Shown: positions 7,700 to 16,502, counted from the first letter of the stretch. The stretch is 64,000 nucleotides of DNA from Desulfofundulus kuznetsovii DSM 6115 (GCF_000214705.1 NC_015573.1:953001-1017000); one strand, 5' to 3'. Program-made: numbers and translations. The notes: generated by a model from the letters alone, not told the origin.

Positions 7700-8617
7700 G
7701 TGAGGGATTGGGATTCGAAATCATGGCAGAGAGAACTGGAAAAGGCCGGTTATCTAGCTCCGGCGAAGGTCTGCACGGCCCTGCAGGTGGCCGCTGCTTT
7801 AGAGAAACCGCTTTTAATCGAAGGGCCGCCGGGAGTGGGTAAGACGTTTCTGGCAAAGGCTGTCGCCCGGGTGACCGGTTCCCGATTGATCCGCCTGCAG
7901 TGCTACGAAGGTATCGACGCATCCCAGGCGCTGTACGAGTACAACTACGGCAAGCAGCTGCTGTACGTCAACATTCTGCGGGAACAGATCAAGGAGAAAC
8001 TGAACGGTGCGTCTTTGAAAAAGGCCGTAGAGATTCTGGATACGGAAGCGCCGTTCTGGGGCAGGGAGTTTCTGGTGAACCGGCCGGTGCTGGAAGCCCT
8101 GGACCCTGGTGACGACGTGCCGCGCGTGCTGCTGGTGGACGAGATAGACCGGTCAGAACGGGAGTTTGAAGCGCTCCTGCTGGAAGCGTTGTCCGACTTC
8201 ACACTGAGCATACCCGAGTTCGGCACTGTACAGGCCAGAAGAAAGCCGGTAGTGTTTCTGACATCGAACCACACGCGGGAACTTTCGGAAGCACTGCGTC
8301 GCCGGTGCATTTACCTTTATATCGACTACCCGTCAGTGGATGAAGAGACCCGGATTATTATGGCCAACGTTCCCGGTGCGGGCAGGGAATTTGCCAGGAA
8401 GGTAGCACAGATCATCAACGTATACCGGAAGGCGTCTCCCCGGCACAAGCCGTCAGTGGCCGAGACCATCGATCTGGCAGTTGCGTTACTGGCGACTGCT
8501 GGAGAGAACTTTAATACAACTGACGTAGTGAATGTTGTTTCCACGTTCTGCAAAAACAAAGAAGACGAGCCTGCTGCGGAAAATGCTGCGCAGTCAGTAC
8601 TGGAGGGAGAGGTGTAG
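7700..8617 (+). CDS. MoxR-family AAA+ ATPase, system copy 1 (305 aa)
   Basis: Walker A EGPPGVGKT is near residue 41, the subfamily motif LQCYEGIDASQALYEYNY near 65, and Walker B VLLVDEIDR near 142. The CYEGID/NYGKQLL pattern matches the CoxD-like branch of MoxR ATPases, which remodel client proteins together with a vWA partner. GTG 7700 is preferred because it aligns with the start of the second copy (17871) and follows AAAGGGGG; a longer upstream extension is unconvincing. It is the first gene of the operon MoxR, winged-helix partner, vWA. The partner begins 3 nt after its stop. Copy 2 shares long identical blocks. Confidence 0.9.
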   Translation: MRDWDSKSWQRELEKAGYLAPAKVCTALQVAAALEKPLLIEGPPGVGKTFLAKAVARVTGSRLIRLQCYEGIDASQALYEYNYGKQLLYVNILREQIKEKLNGASLKKAVEILDTEAPFWGREFLVNRPVLEALDPGDDVPRVLLVDEIDRSEREFEALLLEALSDFTLSIPEFGTVQARRKPVVFLTSNHTRELSEALRRRCIYLYIDYPSVDEETRIIMANVPGAGREFARKVAQIINVYRKASPRHKPSVAETIDLAVALLATAGENFNTTDVVNVVSTFCKNKEDEPAAENAAQSVLEGEV

Positions 8618-8620
8618 CCC

Positions 8621-10387
8621 GTGCTGGTCGTTGACGATTCCAACCGCAGCGATGTAAAGGCCGCGCTGGTGCGCGGCCTCAAACCCCACTTCGGGGACCT
8701 GGACGACCTCATCCCGGAGAAGCTGCTCTGGACAAGCAAGAAAGGCTCAATTATGCTGGGTGCAGTGAATACAGGCAGCGGTATTTGTCTTGTACGGGGT
8801 AAATTTATATCGAAAAATGTTGTCGATACTCCGGAAAAATTAGAGCAGAAACTTCTCAATATTTCGCCGAATCAGCAAGATTACCAGCATATAGCTAATG
8901 TGGTAAAGCAGCTCGAAAATGGAATGCTGTCAGCAATAAACGCATGTGCGGTGGGACGTACGGTCGGTTGTGACAACGGGGATGATATCCTCTGCCAGGA
9001 AGTTATTTCCCTGCTCTACCGGGAACCACCGGATGATCCGGAGCTTTTCGAAAATTTGCTGTCCCGATTCCAGGCCTGCGATATTCGTATCGTAAAAAGA
9101 AAGAAAGGTAAAATGAACCTGCACGTAAAAGGTACAGCAGTGCCGAAACCGAACCGTTTTTTATTTGACGAACTTGCATTCTTTGCAGGCACAGCAGCCC
9201 GGAGTGCCGGTCTGAGAATACCGGACGGGACAGTTGCCGATGCCGTCAGTGCCGCCCGCGGCGAACACCGGAAGTTCGTTCGTAAAGTTGGGATGCTCCC
9301 GATGCTAGATACGACCTTAGATAACTTGCTGCGGCGGAAGGACAAAAAATATCCCAAACTTTACTCGGCGCTGTGGAAAGCAGTCAACTGCACGCACAGC
9401 GCCGAAATGTTGGACGTCAGGTTCGGTGTCAACGGCTTCGATGTGTCCTGCAAGAACTGCGATTTCAAAATTGCTTATCATCCAAACCGGGGCGTCCAGG
9501 CGTACCCGTTTTTCGACGGGAACCCTAAACTAGACACCTTTCTCGAGCATGTTTTTACGGTACAGAAAATATATACCGCAGGTAAAGCGGTCCGGGAAAG
9601 TTGCGCTGGCGTAGCGGAGCAAATGGTGCGCGAGCTGGACGATACCCGGAACAGTATTCATCCCCTGATCAGGTGCGCTCCCGCGGTCAGCCAGTCGCTG
9701 CAAAGAGCTGAAGGGTTTTACGGTGACGCGCGAATTGGTTACGTAGATATTGATGGCCCGTCAGGCCGTTGTTGCATTGCCGGCGAAGCACTGCCGGAGA
9801 CCGGTGTGAGTCCCGGAATTTTACTGGGAACGTTCCGCAAGCTGCTGGACGACTGTCGAAAAAAAGCAGAGAGTATTGCAAAGAGCCAGGACGTTATGCC
9901 GTTCGCCGATGTCATCGTCATACTGCGGTCTGTACTGGACCACAACAGAAAATTCGGCGCCGGCACGTTCACCCTGCTCCTGAGCGGCAGCAGGTCAAAA
10001 CGCCTGGACGAGCTGGACCTGCTCCAGTCCAGGTGGTACGGTGCGTTAAGACAGTACCGCCAGGCAGATATTAAGCAGGTCATAGACTGGTTGCTTAACA
10101 GCGGCCTGCTGAACGTCGTGTACAAGACCAGGCACGATTTGCCGCTGCTGTCAGTGCCCAATTCGGTTATCGAAATTCTCGATAACACTGAGGATAGTCA
10201 ATATCCTGAGAACTCGCTCCCGGACGAGCGTGTTTTCATGCGGGCTATCGACGGTAATGACGTTCAGACGGTGCGGGATCTCTGCGAAAAAGACTTTTCT
10301 TTCGCTCTGTACCTGAAAGCGGCCGAAATCCTCGTTCCCAAGGGGAAGGAAGCGAAAATGGCGAAGGCGGTGTTTGCCAATGATTAA
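8621..10387 (+). CDS. winged-helix / zinc partner of the MoxR-vWA system, copy 1 (588 aa)
   Basis: This large protein sits between the MoxR and vWA genes. It shares three regions with the 581-aa protein at 20378. The first is a Cys-x(20-22)-CxxC block (SCKNCDF near residue 285). The second is a segment at about 424-510 resembling the RQC winged helix of RecQ helicases (LLLSGSRSKRLDELDL, then a hydrophobic LPLLSVPNSV). The third is a C-terminal LVPKGKEAKMAKA. The RQC fold binds duplex DNA ends and G-quadruplexes in RecQ, so nucleic-acid recognition is a reasonable guess. No enzymatic motif was seen. GTG 8621 follows ggagaggtg. It overlaps the vWA gene by 8 bp (ATGATTAA). Confidence 0.75.
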   Translation: MLVVDDSNRSDVKAALVRGLKPHFGDLDDLIPEKLLWTSKKGSIMLGAVNTGSGICLVRGKFISKNVVDTPEKLEQKLLNISPNQQDYQHIANVVKQLENGMLSAINACAVGRTVGCDNGDDILCQEVISLLYREPPDDPELFENLLSRFQACDIRIVKRKKGKMNLHVKGTAVPKPNRFLFDELAFFAGTAARSAGLRIPDGTVADAVSAARGEHRKFVRKVGMLPMLDTTLDNLLRRKDKKYPKLYSALWKAVNCTHSAEMLDVRFGVNGFDVSCKNCDFKIAYHPNRGVQAYPFFDGNPKLDTFLEHVFTVQKIYTAGKAVRESCAGVAEQMVRELDDTRNSIHPLIRCAPAVSQSLQRAEGFYGDARIGYVDIDGPSGRCCIAGEALPETGVSPGILLGTFRKLLDDCRKKAESIAKSQDVMPFADVIVILRSVLDHNRKFGAGTFTLLLSGSRSKRLDELDLLQSRWYGALRQYRQADIKQVIDWLLNSGLLNVVYKTRHDLPLLSVPNSVIEILDNTEDSQYPENSLPDERVFMRAIDGNDVQTVRDLCEKDFSFALYLKAAEILVPKGKEAKMAKAVFAND

Positions 10388-11819
10388 CGCACTTACCCTG
10401 GAAAAGTCACTGTCCGGCTTCAGCCGGTTCCTGCGGCAGAACGACATGCCCGTAGCCGTTTCCGAAACCGTGGACGCGGTTAACGCCGTGCTGGCAGTCG
10501 GGCCGGTTACACTGGACGATTTCAGGGAAACGCTCGCCTGCTGTTTTGTGAAGAGCGCGGACAATATCTCCCGGTTCAACGACCTGTTCGACAAATATTT
10601 CCTGCGCCAGGACGTCCGGGAGTCTGCCGTTCTGGCTGCACTCGCCCTGCGCCAGGGCCTCTCTCCCGTCGACTTGCCCAGTGGCGCGGGCGGACAGTCG
10701 GATGACATGACAACGCTGCCGGAGCAGGACGGGAGTCCGACACCGCAGGGCTGGCGGAAAAACCTCGCGATGTTCGGTGAAATACCAGACTCCTTCCGGT
10801 TATTCCTGGAAGGCAGGCACCGGGACGCCACCCTGCGCTTGATTAAACAGCCGCTGACCATTTCGGTCCGCAAGTCCATCCCAAAAGCGGTTTTCAAAGC
10901 CGCTTCCCGGGGTTTGATTCGAAAGGACGATATGGAAGATGTCCTCAATGTTCTCAGAAATTTTGCGGAGCTGGCCCGGGAAGTGGAAAAATTGGCCGCT
11001 CTCAAACACCGGTCGGAACCGGTGTTCGGTCCCAGCGCGGTCACCCGTTCGCCGGCAGTCATCGGTGAATGCCCGCCGGACCTGCTAGATGCGAATATTG
11101 GTACGCGGCGGGAGGAGATGCGCCGGGTGCTGGACATGATCGCCCGCCAGATTTATACAGGTATGGCCAGACAGTTAGGTACTTCAAACTACAAGAAAGC
11201 TGTAGATTACAAGGCGACAATCAGGCAGAGTTTGAGGACGCTGGGCGAACCGTTCAGCGTGGTGAGGCGGGCCAGGAAGAGGCGCTTGCGCCGGCTGGTC
11301 ACAATCTGCGATGTTTCCGGTTCGGTCAAATATGCTACGGAGCTGCTGTTTTGCTTCATGTACGAGCTGCACCGGGCGTTTGAGGGCCGGGCGAGGCACT
11401 ATGTGTTTGTCAGCGCAGTCGACGACGTGACAGCCTATTTCGAGGAGCCGGACTTCGAGCGGTGTCTGGCCGGCATTTCCCGTGCAGGTATAGACTTCCG
11501 GGGATATTCCGACTACGGCGCGATGTTCAGGATGTTTGCTGAGGAATACGCATCGCACGTGGACAGCGACACGGTGGTGCTCGTCCTGGGCGACGCCCGG
11601 AACAACAGGCGTGCGGACGGCCGGGAGGTGCTGGCGGGGTTGAACGCCCGGGCGCGGGCGGTGATATGGCTGAACCCGGAAGACCCGGCCAAGTGGGACC
11701 GCGGGGACTCCATCATCGGCGTGTACCGCCGCTGCGTCAGCCGGGTGGTAGACATAAGCACGTTCGGCAACCTGCTAGGCTTCCTGACCGACCTGCCGAA
11801 GATGGTCTTAGCGAGATGA
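10380..11819 (+). CDS. vWA (CoxE-like) protein, system copy 1 (479 aa)
   Basis: The N-terminal 280 residues are helical, and a C-terminal von Willebrand A domain carries the MIDAS motif DVSGS near residue 311 and a second metal-site motif LGDARNN near 403. The sequence around them (RRLRRLVTICDVSGSVK) matches CoxE-type vWA proteins that work with MoxR/CoxD ATPases. Start ATG 10380 overlaps the stop of the partner gene, so the two are translationally coupled. The vWA domain would bind Mg and a client protein, with MoxR providing ATP-driven remodelling. A terminator follows at once. Confidence 0.88.
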   Translation: MINALTLEKSLSGFSRFLRQNDMPVAVSETVDAVNAVLAVGPVTLDDFRETLACCFVKSADNISRFNDLFDKYFLRQDVRESAVLAALALRQGLSPVDLPSGAGGQSDDMTTLPEQDGSPTPQGWRKNLAMFGEIPDSFRLFLEGRHRDATLRLIKQPLTISVRKSIPKAVFKAASRGLIRKDDMEDVLNVLRNFAELAREVEKLAALKHRSEPVFGPSAVTRSPAVIGECPPDLLDANIGTRREEMRRVLDMIARQIYTGMARQLGTSNYKKAVDYKATIRQSLRTLGEPFSVVRRARKRRLRRLVTICDVSGSVKYATELLFCFMYELHRAFEGRARHYVFVSAVDDVTAYFEEPDFERCLAGISRAGIDFRGYSDYGAMFRMFAEEYASHVDSDTVVLVLGDARNNRRADGREVLAGLNARARAVIWLNPEDPAKWDRGDSIIGVYRRCVSRVVDISTFGNLLGFLTDLPKMVLAR

Positions 11820-11832
11820 AACTTTTGTTTGG

Positions 11833-11858
11833 GCCGGGGCGTTCTGCTCCGGCTTTTT
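11833..11858 (+). terminator. terminator of MoxR-vWA operon 1
   Basis: GCCGGGGC (11833-11840) pairs with GCTCCGGC (11846-11853), followed by five T residues. Confidence 0.85.
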
Positions 11859-11916
11859 CGTTTTCCCGGGAGGAAAATTTTCACTGGCGAAACCCGGCTG
11901 TCTTTGACCCGGTGAC

Positions 11917-12114
11917 TTGTTTTTTGACAGTTGGTGTGGTAAAATTAAACTGTCGTATATTGATTTGATTGCCGGTACTTTTAAGATACCGGAGAAAGGC
12001 ATCCCTTTACAGGGTGCGGGTTACGGCTTCTTTTAAGGGGCCGGGAAGAGCAAAAAACACAAGACTAAAAGCCTCACTGTGCCTTTTTTCAGGGTGGTGG
12101 GGTTTTATTTTTTT
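11917..12114 (+). promoter_or_regulatory. promoter and attenuator leader, copy A
   Basis: A candidate promoter TTGTTT-N17-TAAAAT (11917-11945) starts a leader. It has hairpin 1 (CCGGTA 11972-11977 with TACCGG 11987-11992), hairpin 2 (12024-12030 with 12037-12043) and a terminator hairpin (12068-12076 with 12098-12106, then a T run). The next gene's SD is at 12118. The same layout recurs at 22188-22371 with compensatory base changes in hairpin 2 and the terminator. It fills most of the gene-free stretch 11820-12158. No known riboswitch class is recognised. Confidence 0.7.
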
Positions 12115-12117
12115 CGG

Positions 12118-12152
12118 AAAGGAGGAACGGGGCAGGCCAGGAAGGTCCGCCC
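12118..12152 (+). promoter_or_regulatory. SD-hairpin-AUG leader, copy 3
   Basis: SD aaaggagg is at 12118-12125, the stem is 12130-12138 with 12144-12152 (one A-C mismatch), and the ATG is at 12159. It lies directly behind the attenuator terminator. Confidence 0.75.
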
Positions 12153-12158
12153 TCCATT

Positions 12159-12794
12159 ATGAGTGCGCCATGGCTCCACGATGATAATGTCGTTATGATG
12201 GATTCTTACCAGTGGCACGCCTCTGTAAAGGAAGAGGTACTCGCCCAACGGACCCTATGCGTGTGTGGTCAAGAAGTTACCTTTGAGAAAGTACGGCGGT
12301 GGATCTTATATACATTCGCCGACGGTCGCTCGCCAGAAACCGGCTCAATTACAGAGGAGGTCAGGGTGCTCATCCCTACTTCCAGGGGTGTGGTCAGCCG
12401 TGTATGCTTTGCTCACCCTAAAATAGAAAAAAATGCCTTCCGGGTCGCTGATCTGGGTGACCCGGAAGTGCGGGAGGTATTAAAAAACCTGGGCGGTCAA
12501 GAAACTGCCAGGGGTCAGTGGAAGTTTTCTTACACTCTCAAAAAGGGGAAGTTTTTGGGGTTGTGTGAAGTATGCGGGAAAAGTATTTACGCAGGGGATT
12601 TGTACAGTTTGCTGCAGAAAGGATGTGCGTACTATTTCTTTTGTGTTTCCTGTTTTTCCCGCTGCGGCAGTCTGAAAAAGTGTATGCAAGAAGCCGATCG
12701 GCGAGCCCAAGAAGAAGCAGCACGTGAGGAAAAAGCTCGCAAGTGGGCTTCTTACGCAGATGACGACCTGGTACCTGAATGGTACCAGGATTAA
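12159..12794 (+). CDS. hypothetical Cys-rich protein (211 aa)
   Basis: No known family is recognised. Cysteine pairs appear in TLCVCGQEV (near residue 32) and in LCEVCGKSIYAGD (near 136) followed by FFCVSCFSRCG (near 165), a pattern typical of a zinc finger or treble-clef domain in the C-terminal half. The last 25 residues are a highly charged helix. The start follows hairpin leader copy 3 and the promoter/attenuator leader A, so transcription and translation may both be controlled. The next gene begins 36 bp downstream with its own ribosome site. Confidence 0.7.
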   Translation: MSAPWLHDDNVVMMDSYQWHASVKEEVLAQRTLCVCGQEVTFEKVRRWILYTFADGRSPETGSITEEVRVLIPTSRGVVSRVCFAHPKIEKNAFRVADLGDPEVREVLKNLGGQETARGQWKFSYTLKKGKFLGLCEVCGKSIYAGDLYSLLQKGCAYYFFCVSCFSRCGSLKKCMQEADRRAQEEAAREEKARKWASYADDDLVPEWYQD

Positions 12795-12830
12795 GTCAAA
12801 GAAAATCACCAAAAAAGGAGGCTTCACTAA

Positions 12831-13205
12831 ATGATCAAGGTGGTAGAAATCAAAGGTCGTCGTTTTGTAAATACTACCCCACATCAAATTAACCTGCGGG
12901 ACGAGGACGGCGTTGATCACGTTGTCCCGCCCAGCGGGGTGCTCATCAACGCCCGGGCGGTAGAAGAACCCGCTGGGGAGCGAGACGGAGTGCAGTTCGT
13001 CCGCACCCGTTTCGTGGCGGACGAAGAATCCGTGCGGGTGCTGGATGAGATCGAAGCCCTCTATCCCGGGGCATTTGTTGTCGGGAGCATAATCGCTGCC
13101 CAGGCCTTCCCGGGCCGGGTTCTGGCAATGATCCCCGTGCCGGGATTCGAAAGAGTGCCGCCCGCCGAAAAGCGCATGCGGGCGGACAAATTTACCGTGT
13201 TCTAA
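12831..13205 (+). CDS. phage-type conserved protein with NTTPHQINL motif (124 aa)
   Basis: The N-terminal pattern NTTPHQINLRDEDG followed by VPPSG matches a small family common in phage and archaeal virus genomes, recognised from memory and of unknown function. Length is typical. The ATG follows aaaaaaggagg at normal spacing and lacks the hairpin leader. It probably shares a transcript with the Cys-rich gene upstream and ends before a clear terminator. Confidence 0.7.
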   Translation: MIKVVEIKGRRFVNTTPHQINLRDEDGVDHVVPPSGVLINARAVEEPAGERDGVQFVRTRFVADEESVRVLDEIEALYPGAFVVGSIIAAQAFPGRVLAMIPVPGFERVPPAEKRMRADKFTVF

Positions 13206-13215
13206 GAGATGTAGA

Positions 13216-13245
13216 GGCAGCTCCCTTTTAAGGGGCTGCCTTTTG
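13216..13245 (+). terminator. intrinsic terminator with TTTTAA loop
   Basis: GGCAGCTCC pairs with GGGGCTGCC (13232-13240) around a loop containing TTTTAA, followed by TTTTGT. The same loop sequence occurs in both hairpins of the attenuator leaders. Confidence 0.85.
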
Positions 13246-13258
13246 TAATTTTCAGGGC

Positions 13259-13321
13259 GGCCCGGCCCGCCCAATCACCTGACAAGGAGGTGAAAAGGGG
13301 CGGGTTGTCGGGGGCCTGCCC
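13259..13321 (+). promoter_or_regulatory. SD-hairpin-AUG leader, copy 4, with upstream alternative arm
   Basis: SD is at 13284-13292, the stem is 13298-13306 with 13313-13321, and the ATG is at 13330. Here the stem's CC has become TT, still pairing as U-G. Upstream CGGCCCGCCC (13263-13272) can pair over 10 positions with the 5' arm. Confidence 0.8.
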
Positions 13322-13329
13322 TTACAAAC

Positions 13330-14271
13330 ATGGACGTTTATAAAAAAATGATAATCGACGAGGTAAAGAGTGCTATACAGAAGAGAGGGAAATACGTAAC
13401 TGTTGCACAGATGTTTGCAAGTGTTGCACTTAACCTGAGAAAGAAAGGTATACGAATAAGAGGAAAAAAGGCTGGAGGAATGGACACAATAAGAAAGATA
13501 TGGCATGATTATTGTTTAAAAGATCGCTACTGGGCACATACATACTCAAAAATTGTGACAGAAGCAAAAACTTTTGTTGGCTTACATAACGACCCGGAAG
13601 TGTTGGTCTTAAAAGAGCGCGTAAGGGAGATGCTAGCACCACTGAAGAATATTACTACGGAAGATATATTAGTAGCTATTGTTGAAACAGGACTTTCCGA
13701 AAAGGTTATTGCGAAAATAAGGAAAGAACTGCGCAGGACAAAAAGCAATGCAGAAACGTGCGATCGACATGATTCTGAAGACAGTTTTGGTAAAGCCGCC
13801 ACGACCATAGAAAAAGAGATCCGGTATCTAAAGGAAAAAGTCCAACACTTAGAAGCCAATATGTTGTTTATCAGGGAAACAGTTCAAGACATTTCTATTG
13901 CGACAACAGGATTAGAAACTTACAAAGCAATTGTGGACGTAATCCAGCAACAGCAAGTGTTCAGGCGCCTTGAGGAACTGGAGGAAAAATTCAAAGAAGT
14001 GGACTATTTTAATAAAAAATTCAGTCAACTGGAAGAAATTCTTCCGGGTATTATCAACAAGAGCAACCAAATAGACGAAGTATCAGCACGCCTTGCTGCA
14101 CTGGAACAAGCGTATGAGAAGGTATCCGGCGCCCTTAACGGAGTAGAGGTTGTTGTCCGGGAACTGCACAGGGTATGGAGTCAAAACAGAACTTCTTCTG
14201 ACAGGCCGGTCAGGTGTCTGTCGGTGCACAAGGACGATACGTCACCGTTTCACAATGCGGGGATGATCTGA
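13330..14271 (+). CDS. coiled-coil hypothetical protein (313 aa)
   Basis: The DNA is much more AT-rich than its neighbours, which suggests separate acquisition. The N-terminal half is basic (KKMIIDEVKSAIQKRGKYV, then GIRIRGKKAGG) and may form a small DNA-binding fold. The C-terminal half (about 155-285) is a long coiled coil (EKEIRYLKEKVQHLEANM, LEELEEKFKEVDYFNKKF). The last 30 codons switch to higher GC and may derive from the next region. The start follows hairpin leader copy 4. Function unknown; the layout would suit a structural or partner-binding protein. Confidence 0.65.
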   Translation: MDVYKKMIIDEVKSAIQKRGKYVTVAQMFASVALNLRKKGIRIRGKKAGGMDTIRKIWHDYCLKDRYWAHTYSKIVTEAKTFVGLHNDPEVLVLKERVREMLAPLKNITTEDILVAIVETGLSEKVIAKIRKELRRTKSNAETCDRHDSEDSFGKAATTIEKEIRYLKEKVQHLEANMLFIRETVQDISIATTGLETYKAIVDVIQQQQVFRRLEELEEKFKEVDYFNKKFSQLEEILPGIINKSNQIDEVSARLAALEQAYEKVSGALNGVEVVVRELHRVWSQNRTSSDRPVRCLSVHKDDTSPFHNAGMI

Positions 14272-14349
14272 ATTGTTGGATAGAGTTTTTCACGGTAATG
14301 GCCATGTGGAGCAAGGCCGCGAGGCCGGTAAAAACTCTTCCGGAAAGAG

Positions 14350-14383
14350 AGGTGGAGAGGGCGGATGTTATACCGGACCGCCC
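14350..14383 (+). promoter_or_regulatory. SD-hairpin-AUG leader, copy 5 (divergent)
   Basis: GAGAGGTGGAGA is followed by GGGCGG (14359-14364) pairing with CCGCCC (14378-14383), and the ATG is at 14394. The loop is longer (13 nt) than in other copies, but the order SD, GC hairpin, AUG is kept. Confidence 0.65.
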
Positions 14384-14393
14384 TTTTCTCATT

Positions 14394-15746
14394 ATGTTTG
14401 AACAGCTCAAACTTTTCCAGGAGCGCGTAAAGACCAACATATCTTCCGAATACGTAAAGTCGTGGGGGGTCGTGGAGGCCCTGCGCGAAATTGTCCAGGA
14501 GAACCTGGACGCAAGGAAGAAGTACTCCTGCCGGGGCAGGGTGTTCTGGAAGAAAGGGTTTCTGGTTGCCGAAGATAACGGGCCTGGGTTGAGGCGGCAG
14601 GACCTGGCTCTAGGGAATTCCGGCAAGCGCGGGCACGGCGAGTTAATCGGCCAGTTTGGGGAAGGGCTGAAGCTGGCCGCGCTGGTCGCTGCCCGGGAAG
14701 GACGGAAGATGTATATTGAGACGGCAGGTTTTACCGCCGTACCGGTGCTGGAGTACGAGCCGGCGCTGGAGTGCCAGGTACTCGTTTTCGTTTTGGAGGA
14801 AAACGACAGGGTTATCGGAACGAAGATCTGTATTGAAGCCACAAAGGAGGAAAGCGATGCGGCTTTAGGCTTGTTCCTGGAGTTCAGCGCGGTCAGGAAA
14901 ATATCCGACAGGATATATCTCCCTGGCGGGCGGGTGTACGTCAACGGAGCGCTGGCGGCAGAGAGGAAGGACATGCTTTTCAGCTACGACCTGACCGGGG
15001 AGAACATCAGGGCGGCGCAGAGCCGGGACAGGACAGTGGTGGACGATGACGCGCTGCTGGAAGAAGTGAGCAAGGTACTCAGCACTTGCAGGAAGCAGAA
15101 AGTTATCGAAACGCTTTTCAGGATCGTGGAGAAGAAGGAAGCGAAGGCGTACCTTGAGGGCAGGGCACACCTTGAACCTCCGAATGGCGACCTGGTGGTG
15201 TGGAAGAAGGCGATGAGGGAAGTTTTTGGTCCGAGGGTGTGTTTGGCAAGCGACCCCGTTTACGACCTGGAGGCCAGGGAGAAAGGGTTTGTAGTCCTCA
15301 ACAGCGTTCCCTGGCGGTGGGAAGGTTGCTTCAGGCGGCTGGGTGCAAAGTTCAGCTATGATATTGCAGCCAGAACCAGGAAGCCGAGGGGAAGAGTTGC
15401 CTTAAAAGACCTGTCCCGGGAAGAAAGCCGGAACCTCCGGTGGGCGAAGAAAATAACCAGAGAAGTTTTTGGTGGAAAACTTCCGAAAATAATGATCGTC
15501 TCCGAAATTCCTCCGGACGGTGAAGAGAGAGTAAGAGGCTGTTACGACCACAGGGGCGTAATCTACCTGCTGCGGGACGTGCTGACAGTTCCTGAAGAAG
15601 TTCTGGGGACCCTGGTGCATGAGATGGTGCACCACGTAACCGATGCACCCGACTGCACGCGGGGATTCGAGCGCGGCTGGCAGGAAGTAGTCGTAAAGGT
15701 ACTTCTTAGGATGTACGGATTGCCGGAGGTAGAAAAAACGGCGTAA
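14394..15746 (+). CDS. GHKL (HSP90-like) ATPase fused to a zinc metalloprotease (450 aa)
   Basis: The N-terminal domain has the GHKL ATP-binding boxes in order: N box EALREIVQENLDARK (near residue 28), G1 EDNGPGL (near 60) and G2 GQFGEGLK (near 86). The C-terminal part has LVHEMVHH near residue 407, an HExxH zinc-protease site, with further acidic and His residues after it. An ATP-driven conformational switch tied to a protease suggests regulated cleavage of a substrate, perhaps triggered by DNA or infection; this is inferred. The start at 14394 is chosen by the leader hairpin, and an upstream extension to 14214 has poor composition. Both activities appear to keep their key residues. Confidence 0.8.
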   Translation: MFEQLKLFQERVKTNISSEYVKSWGVVEALREIVQENLDARKKYSCRGRVFWKKGFLVAEDNGPGLRRQDLALGNSGKRGHGELIGQFGEGLKLAALVAAREGRKMYIETAGFTAVPVLEYEPALECQVLVFVLEENDRVIGTKICIEATKEESDAALGLFLEFSAVRKISDRIYLPGGRVYVNGALAAERKDMLFSYDLTGENIRAAQSRDRTVVDDDALLEEVSKVLSTCRKQKVIETLFRIVEKKEAKAYLEGRAHLEPPNGDLVVWKKAMREVFGPRVCLASDPVYDLEAREKGFVVLNSVPWRWEGCFRRLGAKFSYDIAARTRKPRGRVALKDLSREESRNLRWAKKITREVFGGKLPKIMIVSEIPPDGEERVRGCYDHRGVIYLLRDVLTVPEEVLGTLVHEMVHHVTDAPDCTRGFERGWQEVVVKVLLRMYGLPEVEKTA

Positions 15747-15758
15747 GATATCTAGGCG

Positions 15759-15821
15759 GCCCGGCCCGCTTAACTTACCAAACCAAGGAGGTGAGAAGGG
15801 CGGGCCGCCGGGGGCCTGCCC
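15759..15821 (+). promoter_or_regulatory. SD-hairpin-AUG leader, copy 6
   Basis: SD is at 15785-15793, the stem is 15798-15806 with 15813-15821 around the loop GCCGGG, and the ATG is at 15829. Upstream CGGCCCGC (about 15761-15768) can pair with the 5' arm. Confidence 0.8.
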
Positions 15822-15828
15822 CAAAGAA

Positions 15829-16422
15829 ATGGGATGGACCTGTACCAACAAGCCAAAAGGAATGAGCATCAGGGAATTTTTCGAGAGAGAGTTTAACTAC
15901 ACCAGGGACGACGGCAGGTATGGGAAAATCCTGGACTGCGCCGTAGTAAACCTGCGCACAGCTTATATTGCTTATGAGATAGGCGATGTGCAGGGGAAAC
16001 GGGAGGTAACTGCTATCGTTTGCGCCCTGAGCTTTAGCCCCAACAGTTACTACAACTTTTGTTATAAAGACATGAGCGAATCGATGGGACCGTATTACTA
16101 TGACTGCCCGGAACGCATACTGAAAATGCTCACTCCTACTGATCACGAGTGGGCCAGGGAATGGCGTGAAAAGTGCTGGGAACGCATCCGGGCAAAGAAG
16201 ACCCGTCCGAAGCTAAAAAGAGGGATGATCATTAAATTCGCCGATTCAATTGTGTTTAAGAGTAGGCGGCAGGAAGACACGTTCAGGGTGGAGGACCCGC
16301 GGCGGTTGATATTCTCTGACAGGTGGGGGAAGCGGTACAAACTCCGCCGGGACACTTTGGACTGGGAATTCCAGGTGCTCGAAGACTTTCCACCTGAGCG
16401 AGAAATTGCTGTTTCCGTATAG
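15829..16422 (+). CDS. conserved MGWT-type hypothetical protein (197 aa)
   Basis: The N-terminus MGWTCTNKPKGMSIREFFERE resembles a family seen on plasmids and phages (recognised from memory, function unknown). The C-terminal part reads like a small beta-barrel (GMIIKFADSIVFKSRRQEDTF). The protein is soluble and basic. The ATG lies after hairpin leader copy 6. No terminator is obvious before the next gene, but a GCCGGG hairpin lies in the 80-bp gap. Confidence 0.65.
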   Translation: MGWTCTNKPKGMSIREFFEREFNYTRDDGRYGKILDCAVVNLRTAYIAYEIGDVQGKREVTAIVCALSFSPNSYYNFCYKDMSESMGPYYYDCPERILKMLTPTDHEWAREWREKCWERIRAKKTRPKLKRGMIIKFADSIVFKSRRQEDTFRVEDPRRLIFSDRWGKRYKLRRDTLDWEFQVLEDFPPEREIAVSV

Positions 16423-16502
16423 CGATAGAGTGAAAGCGGCCCGGCAAGAGCGCCGGGTCATAACATTTGAAGGAAAGTTTCAAAGAAAGGAGACAGAAGA
16501 GC

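Noticed and set aside
12061-12110. Resemblance of AAAGCCTC in the attenuator leader to the c-di-GMP-I riboswitch
   Set aside because: Only a short word matches. The flanking helices and the tetraloop receptor of the class are absent, and the word is the 5' arm of a terminator.
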